Below, piece after piece: positions 18,959 to 28,520 of a DNA stretch of 64,000 nt; the stretch's first letter is position 1; each line of letters opens with the position of its first letter. A model generated the notes under the pieces. The model did no database searches, was not told the origin of the DNA, and saw only the letters and a list, made by a program, of their open reading frames with translations. Made by a program: the position numbers and the translations under genes. The stretch spans positions 1,116,001 through 1,180,000 of the forward strand of contig NZ_CP009354.1 of NCBI RefSeq assembly GCF_000772105.1. The letters run 5' to 3'. This DNA is from Vibrio tubiashii ATCC 19109 (GTDB lineage: Bacteria > Pseudomonadota > Gammaproteobacteria > Enterobacterales > Vibrionaceae).

Positions 18959-19771
18959 ATGAGTGATACCTTGCTATTTCACAAAACCTTTACCCATCCC
19001 ACAAGTGATGAATGGGTAGTCTTTGTGCATGGCGCAGGGGGAAGTTCCTCAATTTGGTTTAAGCAAATCAAAGCGTATAAACAGCATTTTAATCTATTAC
19101 TTATCGATCTTCGTGGTCACGGTAAGTCGAATCAATTGATCAAAGAGCTAATGGCAAACCGCTATACGTTTCAAGCGGTGACAATGGACATTCTTAAGGT
19201 GCTTGATCACTTAAAGATACGTTCGGCTCATTTTGTTGGTATGTCTCTCGGCACGATAATTGTTCGAAACCTAGCGGAACTTGCAACAGATAGAGTCAAG
19301 TCGATGGTGCTAGGTGGCGCTGTAACGCGATTTAACGTCCGTTCGCAGATATTGGTTAGGCTAGGTGGCATGTGCAAACACGTTATCCCTTATATGTGGT
19401 TATACAGCCTTTTTGCTTATATTGTGATGCCGCAGCGTACTCAGAGGGAATCAAGGCACTTATTTATCCGCGAAGCAAAGAAGCTTTGCCAGAAAGAGTT
19501 TAAGCGTTGGTTTATTCTCACTTCGGAAGTTAACCCACTGATGAAGTATTTTAAGGATAGAGAACTGCCAATCCCAACGCTCTATTTGATGGGTGAGAAA
19601 GACTATATGTTTATTCAACCTGTGAAAGAGATGGTCGCAGCACATCGTAAAAGTAAGTTACTTGAGATTGCCGATTGCGGCCATGTATGTAACGTCGAGC
19701 GACCAGAAGAGTTCAATCACCATTCAATTTCATTTATTCAGCAGCAAATTGAAGCGCCTAAAATCGGTTAA
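18959..19771 (+). CDS. Alpha/beta hydrolase
   Basis: A 270-residue alpha/beta-hydrolase-fold protein. Visible: oxyanion segment VVFVHGAGGSSSIW (about 20-33), LIDLRGHGKS, nucleophile elbow GMSLG with Ser96, an acidic residue after LYLMGEKD, and the catalytic His in DCGHVCNVERPEEFN near residue 247. The substrate cannot be told: esterases, lactonases and dehalogenase relatives share this pattern. No signal peptide, so probably cytoplasmic. The start has only a weak Shine-Dalgarno. It converges with the DUF2007 gene and overlaps it by 4 bp at the stop codons. Confidence 0.85.
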   Translation: MSDTLLFHKTFTHPTSDEWVVFVHGAGGSSSIWFKQIKAYKQHFNLLLIDLRGHGKSNQLIKELMANRYTFQAVTMDILKVLDHLKIRSAHFVGMSLGTIIVRNLAELATDRVKSMVLGGAVTRFNVRSQILVRLGGMCKHVIPYMWLYSLFAYIVMPQRTQRESRHLFIREAKKLCQKEFKRWFILTSEVNPLMKYFKDRELPIPTLYLMGEKDYMFIQPVKEMVAAHRKSKLLEIADCGHVCNVERPEEFNHHSISFIQQQIEAPKIG

Positions 19772-20073
19772 GGTGCTGCTTGTCCGCATTGCCAACATGC
19801 GCCAAATTGAGGCTCGTTCATTTCCCCGCATTGGTTACAAAGCCAATTACTGCCAACATCTGCATTGTTAAATTGTTCGATAACCGTATTGGCATGCTTG
19901 GCTTGTTCTGGGTCAAGTAACCAGACATAAGGTTCGCTACTCTCGCCAAAAGGTATTTCACCTTGGAGCCCAAACACGCCTTCACCGCGAACTTCACAGT
20001 CAATCTGTTGAGACTTAAGAAGCTCACAAACAATGTGAGCTTCGGTAGGCGTCGATGCGGAATAGATCCTCAT
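19768..20073 (-). CDS. DUF2007 domain protein with zinc ribbon
   Basis: A 101-residue protein with two parts: an N-terminal DUF2007 fold (MRIYSASTPTEAHIVCELLKSQQIDCEVRGEG...EPYVWLLDPEQAKHA), related to PII-like signalling domains, and a C-terminal zinc ribbon (WLCNQCGEMNEPQFGACWQCG). The function is unknown. Its ATG overlaps the TVP38 gene stop by one base (TAATG), so it is translationally coupled as the second gene of that operon. Confidence 0.85.
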   Translation of the reverse strand: MRIYSASTPTEAHIVCELLKSQQIDCEVRGEGVFGLQGEIPFGESSEPYVWLLDPEQAKHANTVIEQFNNADVGSNWLCNQCGEMNEPQFGACWQCGQAAP

Positions 20074-20765
20074 TAAGCATTTCCATTTGATGTTGAAGGG
20101 GAGCTCTTAATTTTAGCCATAATCCATTTTGCAATGACAGGGAATAAGCCGAGAAGTGCAAAAGAGGCTAAAACGGTTGGAGATACGATACCCGACAAGC
20201 TGTCTATTTGAGCCAGTTGAGTACCAGCATTCAGGTAAACCGCAGTTCCTGGCAACATACCGAGTTGACTCACCAAATAGAATCGAGCCGTCGCGATAGG
20301 TGTTAAACCCATTAACAAGTTGATGAGGAAGAATGGGAACACTGGAATTAATCTCAGTGAGAACAGATAAAATGCGCCATCTTTTTCAACGCCTTGGTTG
20401 ATGGCATTGAGCTTTTCACCAAATTTGCTTTGTACCCAATCACGCAATAAGTATCGGCTGCTCAAAAATGCGAGTGTTGCACCTATGGTGCTAGCGAAAG
20501 AAACCAGCAGTAAGCTTGTCCAGAAACCGAAAAGGGCAGCACCCAAAAGAGTCACGACCGCAGCGCCAGGAATCGAAAAAGCGGTGATGGCAACATAGGC
20601 GATAAAATAGCTCGCCGCGGCGATAGTAAAGTTGTCAGCAATAAATGCCGCAAGCTCAGCTTGCTGGGCTTTGGCATTGTCTAGCGTGAGATACTGGCCA
20701 AAATTGACGCCAAGTAAAACAATCAATGCGACGAAAACAATTCCTAGGATGATCTTTTTATTCAT
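20073..20765 (-). CDS. TVP38/TMEM64 family membrane protein
   Basis: A 230-residue inner-membrane protein with about six hydrophobic segments and the family core FSIPGAAVVTLLGAALFGFWTSLLLVSFASTIGATLAFLSSRYLLRDWV followed by LRLIPVFPFFLINLLMGLT. TVP38/DedA-type proteins include lipid flippases and transporters; the substrate of this one is unknown. The start at 20765 is preferred because GGAG lies nine bases upstream, while the in-frame start at 20780 has none. Operon with the DUF2007 gene. Confidence 0.88.
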   Translation of the reverse strand: MNKKIILGIVFVALIVLLGVNFGQYLTLDNAKAQQAELAAFIADNFTIAAASYFIAYVAITAFSIPGAAVVTLLGAALFGFWTSLLLVSFASTIGATLAFLSSRYLLRDWVQSKFGEKLNAINQGVEKDGAFYLFSLRLIPVFPFFLINLLMGLTPIATARFYLVSQLGMLPGTAVYLNAGTQLAQIDSLSGIVSPTVLASFALLGLFPVIAKWIMAKIKSSPSTSNGNA

Positions 20766-20915
20766 GTTGAGCAGCTCCATTTAATTTCATGGATATCAAA
20801 TATTAGTGTTACTAGACAAGACAGGGAAAGCAAGCGACAAATTTCAAGGTGGCAGATAAAAAACAATAAAAAAGTCAGCACTAAGGCTGACTTCTTCTAG
20901 ATATATTGTTTTAGA

Positions 20916-21506
20916 TTAGCTAACTTGCGTTAACAGTTCCTGACGTCGGCTTTGTGGGATAACCGACCAGTGCGTGCCTTTAATAGCACCTTCTAAAGCC
21001 CAGAGAAGTTCGATGTTAACATCGGCAGAGTGTGTAGACTGGATAGCCTTAAAAGCGTGTACGGCGCCCACCTCTTCTAAGTTTTCGACAGTGTCTATGC
21101 CTGCTTTCTTAAGCATGCGTTCTGTCGCTAGCCTTAAATTAGGAAGATCCTTCAAGCGATTCGGTTTCGCCTGCGATTGGCATTGTTTCTCTTGGTTTGC
21201 GGCTTTTAACGCGACGCTAGCAATCTTTAACGTTTTACCTGCGTCTGCTGCCCAGTCATCACAAAGCGCAAAATACTTTGTCACGACGGGAAAGCCGCGT
21301 TTTTTGTATACGTAAGGTTCTAGCCCTTGAGACTTAAATTGTTTAGCGAGAGCCGCGTCCGCGCGTACGTGAAGCTTATCGTTGACGACAAGTGCGAACA
21401 TAGTGTCATCAGCAAAAATGCCAAAGCCACCAAACATTGAGCGAGACTTGATATGTCCTAACTGCTCAAATAAACGCATTGAGTCTTTTAGTATTGGTTT
21501 ATCCAT
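20916..21506 (-). CDS. tfoY: TfoX/Sxy family regulator TfoY
   Basis: A 196-residue protein with TfoX N-terminal ([29 protein letters not shown]) and C-terminal ([39 protein letters not shown]) domains. Vibrios have two paralogues: TfoX (competence) and TfoY (motility, type VI secretion). The GEMM-I c-di-GMP riboswitch immediately upstream identifies this one as TfoY, as at VC1722 in V. cholerae. The ATG at 21506 is taken because the product begins MDKPILKDS as in relatives; an in-frame TTG at 21542 would add 12 residues. A promoter with good hexamers lies before the riboswitch. Low c-di-GMP is known to favour TfoY production in V. cholerae. Confidence 0.92.
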   Translation of the reverse strand: MDKPILKDSMRLFEQLGHIKSRSMFGGFGIFADDTMFALVVNDKLHVRADAALAKQFKSQGLEPYVYKKRGFPVVTKYFALCDDWAADAGKTLKIASVALKAANQEKQCQSQAKPNRLKDLPNLRLATERMLKKAGIDTVENLEEVGAVHAFKAIQSTHSADVNIELLWALEGAIKGTHWSVIPQSRRQELLTQVS

Positions 21507-21637
21507 GCTGTGTTTTCTCGGTGTATAAGTATACGCCACCAATGCAGGTCCGAGAGATTAGCAAAATTATGCAGAGACATTGTCAGTAAGGTGTCATACG
21601 AGTGCAAGTAAAAGCGGTATGACAGTTTGCATATTCG

Positions 21638-21728
21638 CCATCGGCAACCCCGCTACCAGACAATAAATTGTTTAAGGCCGGAGGCTTTGCGTCCCATCCT
21701 TTCGGAATGGTTTGCCCTGTTCGTGGCA
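21638..21728 (-). ncRNA. GEMM-I c-di-GMP riboswitch upstream of tfoY
   Basis: Read on the minus strand the segment contains, in order, ACAGGGCAAACCATT, a GAAA tetraloop in CCGAAAGG, GGGACGCAAAGCCTCCGGCC, a paired spacer, and GGTAGCGGGGTTGCCGATGG. These are the conserved joining regions, tetraloop and closing helix of the GEMM-I class (Vc1/Vc2 type), which binds cyclic di-GMP. The last base lies about 130 bp before the tfoY ATG. Which way this copy switches, and whether by transcription or translation, cannot be read here. Confidence 0.96.
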
Positions 21729-21777
21729 TTAATCGAACACTTTAAGAATAAATAAATTCTGCGCAGAACATCACGTT

Positions 21778-21806
21778 TGTATAGGATAAATGTGACATTG
21801 GTTCAA
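21778..21806 (-). promoter_or_regulatory. Sigma-70 promoter for riboswitch-tfoY
   Basis: TTGAAC and TATACA on the minus strand, separated by 17 bp, place the transcription start roughly 40 bp before the conserved riboswitch core. Good match and ideal spacing. Confidence 0.65.
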
Positions 21807-21824
21807 TAAATAGAGGGGAGATAT

Positions 21825-21859
21825 ACGCTTAGCCAATAGTACGGCTACTAGCTAAGCGT
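21825..21859 (-). terminator. Stem-loop after purR
   Basis: ACGCTTAGC and GCTAAGCGT form a perfect 9-bp stem around a 17-base loop, 11 bp past the purR stop. No T run follows, so it may be a transcript-stabilising hairpin or a weak terminator; it also lies just upstream of the tfoY promoter. Confidence 0.5.
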
Positions 21860-21870
21860 CTGAGTTAAGG

Positions 21871-22878
21871 TTATTTATTTAGATTACGAACGGTATTACG
21901 CTCAACAATCTCTGGGTGCATCTCAAACACGCGTTTTTCGTGCTCTTTGTCTTTAATTCGCTCAAGAAGAATTTCAAAGGCATTCTTACCAACACGACGT
22001 TTTGGTTGGTGAACCGTTGTTAACGGCGGAGAGAAGTACTCGGCCAGTTCAATATTATCGTAACCAATTACGGAAATATCTTGTGGGATTTGAATGCCTT
22101 TTTGTTGCAGGCGGCTCATTAAACCAAGTGCCATGGTGTCATTAAAACAGAACACGGCTGTTGGCTTTTTATCCATTGCAACAATTTTATCTGCCGCCAA
22201 TACCGCTGTATCACATTCGAAGTTACCTTCAAGAATCCAATCTTCATTTACCGGTAGTTCCGCTTCGGCCATGGCACGCTTAAAGCCACTAATACGCTCA
22301 ACACATGCTGCTTTTTCGAAGTGACCACTTAAACAAGCAATGTCAGTGTGACCACGTTCAATTAGGTATTTGGTTGCTAAGTAGCCGCCTTCTTCTGAGT
22401 TATCGATGATCTTATCTGCTTGAGAACTCTCTGGGCCCCAATCCATAACTACTTTTGGAATATCTTTGTGGCGATCAAGCATTTCGCTCAGCTCTTCAGT
22501 CAGATCTGAACACATCACTAGGATGCCATCTACACGCTTTTCAGCCAACATGCGAATGTAGTCGCGTTGTTTTTCATAGATGCCGCCTGTATTACACAGA
22601 ATCAAGGTGTAACCTTGGCGGTAACAGTAGCTTTCTACGCCGTCGATAACTTCTGAGAAAAATAGGTTCGTCGATTGTGTCACTAACATACCGATTGTAC
22701 GAGTAGTGTTGCACTTAAGACTACGAGCAACTGCACTCGGTGCATAATTAAGCTCGGTTACCGCTTCCATCACTTTTTCTTGTGTCGCTTCGGCAACAAA
22801 GCGTGTTTTGTTAATCACGTGAGACACAGTGGTTGTTGAAACACCAGCAAGGCGAGCAACGTCTTTAATAGTGGCCAT
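21871..22878 (-). CDS. purR: Purine repressor PurR
   Basis: LacI-family repressor of 335 residues. The helix-turn-helix and hinge read [40 protein letters not shown]...[11 protein letters not shown], near-identical to E. coli PurR, followed by the periplasmic-binding-protein-like effector domain ([51 protein letters not shown]). With hypoxanthine or guanine as corepressor it represses purine synthesis genes. The start at 22878 follows AGGA; an in-frame start at 22905 would add nine residues. It stands alone, between tfoY and torD. Confidence 0.95.
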   Translation of the reverse strand: MATIKDVARLAGVSTTTVSHVINKTRFVAEATQEKVMEAVTELNYAPSAVARSLKCNTTRTIGMLVTQSTNLFFSEVIDGVESYCYRQGYTLILCNTGGIYEKQRDYIRMLAEKRVDGILVMCSDLTEELSEMLDRHKDIPKVVMDWGPESSQADKIIDNSEEGGYLATKYLIERGHTDIACLSGHFEKAACVERISGFKRAMAEAELPVNEDWILEGNFECDTAVLAADKIVAMDKKPTAVFCFNDTMALGLMSRLQQKGIQIPQDISVIGYDNIELAEYFSPPLTTVHQPKRRVGKNAFEILLERIKDKEHEKRVFEMHPEIVERNTVRNLNK

Positions 22879-22950
22879 AAATTTTGTCCTGTCGATGACT
22901 GCCACGAGAATATATTCAGTTTAGAATAAGTTGGCAGAAAGTATCAGAAA

Positions 22951-22980
22951 CACAAAAACCGCTCTTATTTAGCGGTTTGT
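22951..22980 (-). terminator. Terminator downstream of torD
   Basis: On the minus strand AAACCGCT aaataag AGCGGTTT runs into TTGTGTTT. It is the last of three hairpins after the torD stop and lies just before the purR promoter region. Confidence 0.7.
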
Positions 22981-23004
22981 ATTTGAATAGTTCATTTTTA
23001 TCGT

Positions 23005-23029
23005 TTGCGGTCACGATTTTAGACCGCAA
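23005..23029. other. Inverted repeat between torD and purR
   Basis: TTGCGGTC, nine bases, GACCGCAA: a perfect 8-bp inverted repeat. Could be a hairpin in the torD 3' end or an operator for purR. Confidence 0.4.
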
Positions 23030-23056
23030 TCCGACTTAGGGCAAACACATTTCTTC

Positions 23057-23076
23057 GAACTGACCTGTGTCAGTTC
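23057..23076. other. Hairpin directly after torD
   Basis: GAACTGAC ctgt GTCAGTTC, a perfect 8-bp stem with a 4-base loop, 13 bp past the torD stop. No T run. Confidence 0.45.
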
Positions 23077-23089
23077 ACATTGTCAGACT

Positions 23090-23737
23090 CTATTCACCGA
23101 TTAAGTATGTGCAATCTAACTCTAAGAATGCCACTGTGAGAGAAGCGATCGCCGAGTAAAAACCGAACTCATCGAGTGTTTGACACTTAGCTGAAAACTT
23201 AGGGGTCCAACTTAGAAGGTGCTGACGAATGAAGCCCTCTTGCTCGATCAGTGCTTCTTCAATATGACGCTCTTGCTCAAGCTCATTAGAGCGAATGATG
23301 AGGTTGCCGAGAAAATCCAGCTCAATGGCAATATGGTCAGCAGGTTCATTTAAGCCTTCATCGACAGCAACACCATGCTCTAGCATTAACGCTTCCATCT
23401 CTTTCGCTGGTTTGTCGTTAAGCAGGCCAGTCTCTCCAATGTACATTGAAGCGTAAGGTAGTGCAGAGTCGCGATCAGACTTCAAAAATAGATCACAAAA
23501 ATCAGCGGCAAGCTCTAGTTGTGCATCTTCGCGATCGATAAGGCGATTGAGTGCATCAATGACACGATCAATCGACGGCTTTAGATCGGCATTCTCGCCA
23601 AGGCCAGTAAGGAAAGAGCGGATTTGAGCTGAATGGTACTGTTCAAGGTTCTCTTCCGTTAATTCTTTGGCGTAAAGGCTTGAAAGCCACCAATAGATTT
23701 CCGCACGTTTCTCGTTGAATGCTTTGATTTCTTGCAT
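23090..23737 (-). CDS. torD: TorD chaperone for TMAO reductase
   Basis: A 215-residue all-helical cytoplasmic protein of the TorD/DmsD family, which binds the twin-arginine signal of TorA and prepares it for molybdenum cofactor insertion. It begins [27 protein letters not shown] and has the family block [26 protein letters not shown] and [22 protein letters not shown] precedes the ATG. It is divergent from torR at 23975, not next to torA, which lies at the far end of the window; in E. coli it is the last gene of torCAD. Confidence 0.9.
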   Translation of the reverse strand: MQEIKAFNEKRAEIYWWLSSLYAKELTEENLEQYHSAQIRSFLTGLGENADLKPSIDRVIDALNRLIDREDAQLELAADFCDLFLKSDRDSALPYASMYIGETGLLNDKPAKEMEALMLEHGVAVDEGLNEPADHIAIELDFLGNLIIRSNELEQERHIEEALIEQEGFIRQHLLSWTPKFSAKCQTLDEFGFYSAIASLTVAFLELDCTYLIGE

Positions 23738-23921
23738 TAGGTATCACTCCCAAAATAACTACCTATTAGTGTAACTAATAAAAATGAATAGCGGTAATGG
23801 CTTACGTGACAATAAAAGACGAATTATGAGCATTTATTAACAAAGGCGGCGGTTTTGTCTTGAATCAATAAAAAATCATCTTTCTCGTTTTTAAAGTGAT
23901 AAATACTAGAAATGTTACTAT

Positions 23922-23931
23922 TTATGAATAG
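23922..23931 (-). promoter_or_regulatory. Candidate tor box in torD-torR intergenic region
   Basis: On the minus strand CTATTCATAA matches 8 of 10 positions of the E. coli TorR-binding decamer CTGTTCATAT. It lies 44 bp before torR, where autoregulation by TorR would act. Confidence 0.4.
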
Positions 23932-23974
23932 AATAAATGATAGAACTATTCCCAATGCAAATTAAGTGGTGCAG

Positions 23975-24688
23975 ATGAGTTATCACGTACTAGTAGTAGA
24001 AGACGACGTAGTGACTCGCAGCAAGCTCGTTGGCTACTTTCAGAATGAAGGTTACCAAGTCAGCGAAGCAGAAAGCGGCGAGCAGATGCGAGACATGCTA
24101 CAAAGCAACGCGATTGATTTGGTGATGTTGGATATTAATCTACCCGGTGAAGATGGATTAATGCTAACTCGCGAACTTCGCAGTCAATCAGACATTGGAA
24201 TTATCCTGGTAACAGGACGCACGGACAGCATCGACAAAATCGTTGGCCTTGAAATGGGCGCCGATGACTATGTCACTAAACCTTTTGAATTACGCGAGCT
24301 ATTGGTTCGAGTTAAGAATTTACTGTGGCGAATTTCCGCTGCACGTAACTCGTCAGGCTCTGACAGCGCAGCGAAGCAAGATGATAATGTTGTTCGCTTT
24401 GGTGAGTGGACGTTTGACGTTCAGCGCCGTGCACTGAGTCGTAACGGTGAGCCGGTTAAGCTGACTAAAGCAGAATATGAACTGCTAGTGGCTTTATCCT
24501 CTTATCCGAATCAGGTTCTCAGCCGTGAACGTATCTTAAATATGATCAGCCACCGTGTTGATGCACCAAACGATCGCACAATTGATGTCTTGATTCGTCG
24601 CATGCGAGCAAAAATGGAATTCGATCCAAAGAATCCACAAATTTTTGTCACCGTTCATGGCGAAGGCTATATGTTTGCAGGTGACTAA
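23975..24688 (+). CDS. torR: Response regulator TorR
   Basis: OmpR-family response regulator of 237 residues: receiver domain with acidic pocket VVEDD near residues 7-11, phosphoacceptor D53 in LVMLDINLPGEDGLMLTR and K in GADDYVTKPFELREL, then a winged-helix DNA-binding domain (LTKAEYELLVALSSYPNQVLSRERIL...RTIDVLIRRMRAKM). The block IILVTGRTDSIDKIVGLEMGADDYVTKP is strongly TorR-like. TorR activates TMAO reductase genes. The ATG at 23975 gives the family length; GTG codons at 23966 and 23969 are alternatives. The sensor genes torS and torT are not adjacent. Confidence 0.92.
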   Translation: MSYHVLVVEDDVVTRSKLVGYFQNEGYQVSEAESGEQMRDMLQSNAIDLVMLDINLPGEDGLMLTRELRSQSDIGIILVTGRTDSIDKIVGLEMGADDYVTKPFELRELLVRVKNLLWRISAARNSSGSDSAAKQDDNVVRFGEWTFDVQRRALSRNGEPVKLTKAEYELLVALSSYPNQVLSRERILNMISHRVDAPNDRTIDVLIRRMRAKMEFDPKNPQIFVTVHGEGYMFAGD

Positions 24689-24710
24689 ATGTTACCGCGT
24701 CAACAGACAT

Positions 24711-24740
24711 AAAAATACCGAGGCTTGACTCGGTATTTTT
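24711..24740. terminator. Bidirectional terminator torR / elyC
   Basis: AAAAATACCGAG gcttga CTCGGTATTTTT: a 12-bp symmetrical stem with A and T runs, serving the converging torR and elyC transcripts. Confidence 0.93.
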
Positions 24741-24768
24741 CTATCTAGGATTCATAGTTTACTTGGTA

Positions 24769-25572
24769 TCAAACTTTGCTTTCAGAAGCTTGCAGCGCTT
24801 GCTCTTCATAATCTGACGCCCAATTCCTAAGCGTTTGCCAAATTTGACCTAAGGTTTCGTGCCAATAACGCTCGGTTTGCTCCAAATACACCGCTTTAGG
24901 TGTGTATTTAGCCCATGCTTGTGTAACTTTATCATGCGCAAGGTAATTGGTAGGTGCAGGGTACGGCTTTAATCCTGCCGAGTAGAATTCATTCAGAGCA
25001 CGCTCCATATGACTGGCTGACGTTACAACAACCAGCTTTTTGGTATTAACGAATGCTGCCGCTTGTCGAGCTTCTTCCCAAGTATCTTTGGCGGTTTCTA
25101 ACAGAATAATGTCAGATTTCGAGACGCCAAGGGCGAGAGCCACTTTCGCCATCATACGGGCATTGCTCACTTCAGAGCCGCCCGCATAGCCAGACAAAAT
25201 CAATTTAGACCCAGGGTAAATTCGCATGATGCGAATACCTTCGGCAAGGCGCATCAAACCGGTTCGGCTTAATTCAGAAGTGGGCGGGATCTTATCGTCT
25301 ACGACATGACCACTGCCGAGCACCATAACGTAATCGATCGATTGGTCGACCGGAAAAAAGGCCGAGTATTGGCGTTCAAGCGGCATCAACAAACGAGAAG
25401 AAACGGGTTGAAAAGCGATGAGGAAGATACCGATGAAAGAGAATAGAACAACAAAGCAGCCTGTCTTCTGTTTACGGGTAAACATGATCAACATTAAGCC
25501 GAATAGACCGATGATTAGCATCGCGGGAAGCGGCATAAGTAGAGAAGACACAACTTTTTTCAGCTCAAACAT
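24769..25572 (-). CDS. elyC: Envelope biogenesis factor ElyC
   Basis: A 267-residue inner-membrane protein with two N-terminal membrane segments (about 8-30 and 38-58) and a DUF218 (SanA/YdcF/ElyC) domain: VMVLGSGHVVDDKIPPTSELSRTGLMRLAEGIRI, KLILSGYAGGSEVSNARMMAKVALALGV, and VVTSASHMERAL. ElyC in E. coli (YcbC) affects peptidoglycan synthesis and undecaprenyl-phosphate carrier metabolism. The neighbourhood elyC, cmoM, mukFEB is the same as in E. coli, which supports the assignment. It is divergent from cmoM. Confidence 0.93.
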   Translation of the reverse strand: MFELKKVVSSLLMPLPAMLIIGLFGLMLIMFTRKQKTGCFVVLFSFIGIFLIAFQPVSSRLLMPLERQYSAFFPVDQSIDYVMVLGSGHVVDDKIPPTSELSRTGLMRLAEGIRIMRIYPGSKLILSGYAGGSEVSNARMMAKVALALGVSKSDIILLETAKDTWEEARQAAAFVNTKKLVVVTSASHMERALNEFYSAGLKPYPAPTNYLAHDKVTQAWAKYTPKAVYLEQTERYWHETLGQIWQTLRNWASDYEEQALQASESKV

Positions 25573-25685
25573 ACTAAATAGTCCGAAAAAACATCAATTG
25601 ATTATAATTTAAGAGAAAGCCTCTTTATTCCTGCTTTTCTTATGACAGAATAGCAGCACGATTAGACATGATAACCTAAGCTGCT

Positions 25686-26477
25686 GTGACTGAAGACCGC
25701 AATTTCGACGATATTGCCCACAAATTTGCAAAAAATATTTACGGTTCTGACAAAGGAGAGATTCGCCAAGTCATTGTTTGGGAAGATCTTCAACAGATAC
25801 TTAATACTGTTGATGGGGCAAATCAGCAACTCAATGTGCTAGATGCGGGTGGCGGTTTGGCACAAATGTCGCAAAAGCTAGCTAAGCTCGGACATCATGT
25901 CGCGTTATGTGATCTATCTTCTGAAATGTTGCTATTGGCAGAGCAGGATATTGCAATAAATGGCCTGCTTGAGCAGTATCGCTTCATTCATTCGCCAGTC
26001 CAATCGCTTGACCAGCACCTAGAATCCCAAGTGGATGTGGTCCTGTTTCATGCGGTGATGGAGTGGTTAGCAGATCCTAAACCTGCGCTAGAGAAAGTAC
26101 TAGAACAAGTAAAGCCGGGTGGTATGGCTTCTATTATGTTCTATAACCACCATGGTTTGGTCTACAAGAATGTCGTGTGCGGCAACATTCCTCATGTATT
26201 AGACGGAATGCCGCATCGCAAAAGATTTAAATTACAGCCGCAAAAAGGCTTAAAACCTGAAGAGGTCTACCAGTGGATTGAAGACGCTGGTTTTTCAATT
26301 TGTGGCAAATCTGGTATCCGCTGCTTTAGTGACTACATAGGCAATATGGAGTACATGGGCGATTACCAGTATGAAGATGTGTTGGCACTAGAAAGACAAC
26401 TGTGCAGAGAAGAGCCATACCTCTCGTTAGGCCGATACATACATGTATGGGCACAAAAGAAAGATAAGCAGGACTAA
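25686..26477 (+). CDS. cmoM: tRNA 5-carboxymethoxyuridine methyltransferase CmoM
   Basis: SAM-dependent methyltransferase of 263 residues (formerly SmtA) that makes the methyl ester mcmo5U at tRNA position 34. The SAM-binding motif I is [29 protein letters not shown]; the family block [21 protein letters not shown] and the C-terminal [13 protein letters not shown] are present. It starts at GTG 25686; no ATG is available before motif I. Two bases separate its stop from the mukF start, so it heads the muk operon. cmoA and cmoB, which make the cmo5U substrate, are at 40.9-42.8 kb. Confidence 0.94.
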   Translation: MTEDRNFDDIAHKFAKNIYGSDKGEIRQVIVWEDLQQILNTVDGANQQLNVLDAGGGLAQMSQKLAKLGHHVALCDLSSEMLLLAEQDIAINGLLEQYRFIHSPVQSLDQHLESQVDVVLFHAVMEWLADPKPALEKVLEQVKPGGMASIMFYNHHGLVYKNVVCGNIPHVLDGMPHRKRFKLQPQKGLKPEEVYQWIEDAGFSICGKSGIRCFSDYIGNMEYMGDYQYEDVLALERQLCREEPYLSLGRYIHVWAQKKDKQD

Positions 26478-26479
26478 CA

Positions 26480-27814
26480 ATGAGTGAGATGACTCTAAAT
26501 GCTGAGCAGCCGATCGATGAATTGGTCGGTTGGGTTAAGCAGCATGATTTCTCATTGAACCTGACAACAGAGCGACTGGCATTTCTAATCGCTATTGCTG
26601 TGCTCAGTAATGAAAGGTTCGATGAAGAATTAGGTGAAGGTGAATTGCATGATGCGTTTACCATTGTTACCCGATTATTTGAAGAAACGGGTGACGCGTC
26701 GGCGTTTCGCGCTAACAACGCGATTAACGAAATGGTCAAACAACGACTGATTAGCCGTTTTACCAGTGAAGTGACCGATGGAGCCAGTATCTATCGTCTG
26801 TCACCACTTGCGATAGGGATTACAGATTACTACGTCCGACATCGCGAATTTTCCAAACTTAAGCTATCGATCCAGCTTTCAATGGTTGCTGACGAAATGT
26901 CGAAGGCGATTGAGTCTGCACGTCAAGGCGGAACGCCAGGTCACTGGCGTAAGAACGTCTATGGTGTGCTTAAGTACTCCGTGGGAGAGATCTTCGATCA
27001 GATCGATCTGAACCAGCGTGTGATGGATGAGCAGCAGCAGTCGGTTAAGATTCAGATTGCTGAACTGTTAAACAAAGACTGGCGCGACGCCATCAACAAC
27101 TGTGAAGCGTTGCTTTCTGAGACATCTAATACCCTCAAAGAGCTACAAGATACGCTTCAAGCCGCGGGCGACGAGCTACAGACGCAGATTCTTGATATTC
27201 AAGAACTGGTTTATGGCGATGACGAGCTGGAATTCATCGCAGAAACGCTGTTTGGTCTGCAAATGAAGCTTGATCGCATCACCAGTTGGGGTCAGCAAGC
27301 GATCGATCTTTGGATCGGTTATGACCGCCACGTTCACAAATTTATTCGAACCGCGATTGATATGGATAAAAACCGAGCATTCAGTTCGCGTCTGCGTCAA
27401 TCCGTCAAAGAGTATTTCGATATGCCTTGGTACCTGACTTACGCAGATGCCGAGCGCTTAACCGATCTTCGTGATGAGGCCTTGGTACTGAGAGATGATG
27501 AAGTTACCGGCCAAGTACCACTAGAAGTGGAATACGAAGAGTTCCAACAGGTCAATGATGAATTGTCAGATCGTATTGCAGGCATGCTTAAAGTTCATAA
27601 AGAGCAAGGCGCACCTATCGATTTGGGCTTAGTGCTACGTGACTACCTAGCACAGCATCCGCAAACTCATCATTTTGATTTAGCTCGAATTGTTATCGAC
27701 CAAGCGGTACGTTTAGGCTACTCAGAGTCTGACTACCAAGCCATTCAACCGGACTGGCAAGCGATCAACGAATTTGGTGCAAAGGTACAAGCAAATGTCA
27801 TCGACCGATATTAA
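26480..27814 (+). CDS. mukF: Chromosome partition protein MukF (kleisin)
   Basis: Kleisin subunit of the MukBEF condensin, 444 residues. The N-terminal winged-helix dimerisation domain ([50 protein letters not shown]), a helical middle that binds the MukB neck, and a C-terminal winged helix that binds the MukB head are recognisable. Length is close to the E. coli protein (440). AGGACTAACA precedes the ATG. mukE begins 20 bp before the mukF stop, so translation is coupled. Confidence 0.98.
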   Translation: MSEMTLNAEQPIDELVGWVKQHDFSLNLTTERLAFLIAIAVLSNERFDEELGEGELHDAFTIVTRLFEETGDASAFRANNAINEMVKQRLISRFTSEVTDGASIYRLSPLAIGITDYYVRHREFSKLKLSIQLSMVADEMSKAIESARQGGTPGHWRKNVYGVLKYSVGEIFDQIDLNQRVMDEQQQSVKIQIAELLNKDWRDAINNCEALLSETSNTLKELQDTLQAAGDELQTQILDIQELVYGDDELEFIAETLFGLQMKLDRITSWGQQAIDLWIGYDRHVHKFIRTAIDMDKNRAFSSRLRQSVKEYFDMPWYLTYADAERLTDLRDEALVLRDDEVTGQVPLEVEYEEFQQVNDELSDRIAGMLKVHKEQGAPIDLGLVLRDYLAQHPQTHHFDLARIVIDQAVRLGYSESDYQAIQPDWQAINEFGAKVQANVIDRY

Positions 27815-28520
27815 TGAATACATGTCAGATAATCTGGCAAAAGCAATTTCAAACCCTCTGTTCCCAGCACTAGACAGTATGCTGCGAGCAGGGCGTCATA
27901 TTTCTAGCGAAGATCTTGATAACCACGCGCTGTTGTCAGACTTCGAAGTTGAGTTGTCCTCTTTCTATCAACGCTACAACACGGAACTCGTGAAAGCGCC
28001 AGAAGGCTTTTTCTATCTGCGACCGCGTTCGACGTCACTGATAGGTCGTAGTGTGCTTTCAGAGCTTGATATGTTGGTGGGTAAGGTATTGTGTTTCCTT
28101 TACCTCAGCCCAGAGCGTTTGGCGCATGAAGGTATCTTTACTAACCAAGAGTTGTACGAAGAGCTATTGGCCCTTGCCGATGAAGAAAAGCTCATGAAGC
28201 TAGTGACCAATCGTGCAACCGGCTCTGATTTAGATAAAGAGAAGCTATTTGAAAAAGTCCGTACTTCACTGCGCCGCTTGCGCCGCCTAGGTATGATCAT
28301 CAACATTGGTGAAACGGGTAAATTTAGCATCAGTGAGTCGGTTTTCCGCTTTGGTGCTGATGTACGAGTTGGTGACGATATGCGTGAAGCGCAGCTGCGC
28401 CTAATTCGTGATGGTGAAGCGGTAGTGCATACTAAAGAGCCAAGCCAAGGTAGCTTACTAGAACAAACTGACAGCGACGAAAACGCTGAACAAGAAATGA
28501 TGGAAGAGGGTGAAGCATGA
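27795..28520 (+). CDS. mukE: Chromosome partition protein MukE
   Basis: MukE dimers bind MukF in the condensin complex. The 241-residue product from ATG 27795 starts [36 protein letters not shown], as in other gammaproteobacteria, and contains [31 protein letters not shown] and [29 protein letters not shown]. An in-frame start at 27774 would add seven residues. The acidic tail overlaps mukB by 4 bp (ATGA). Confidence 0.97.
   Translation: MSSTDINEYMSDNLAKAISNPLFPALDSMLRAGRHISSEDLDNHALLSDFEVELSSFYQRYNTELVKAPEGFFYLRPRSTSLIGRSVLSELDMLVGKVLCFLYLSPERLAHEGIFTNQELYEELLALADEEKLMKLVTNRATGSDLDKEKLFEKVRTSLRRLRRLGMIINIGETGKFSISESVFRFGADVRVGDDMREAQLRLIRDGEAVVHTKEPSQGSLLEQTDSDENAEQEMMEEGEA

Noticed and set aside
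23001..23020. Possible PurR operator upstream of purR
   Set aside because: On the minus strand it shares CGCAAACG with the PurR box, but the second half-site is missing and the segment is better explained as one arm of an inverted repeat.
27176..27400. 74-residue frame opposite mukF
   Set aside because: Shadow of the mukF coding sequence with no start signal or family resemblance.
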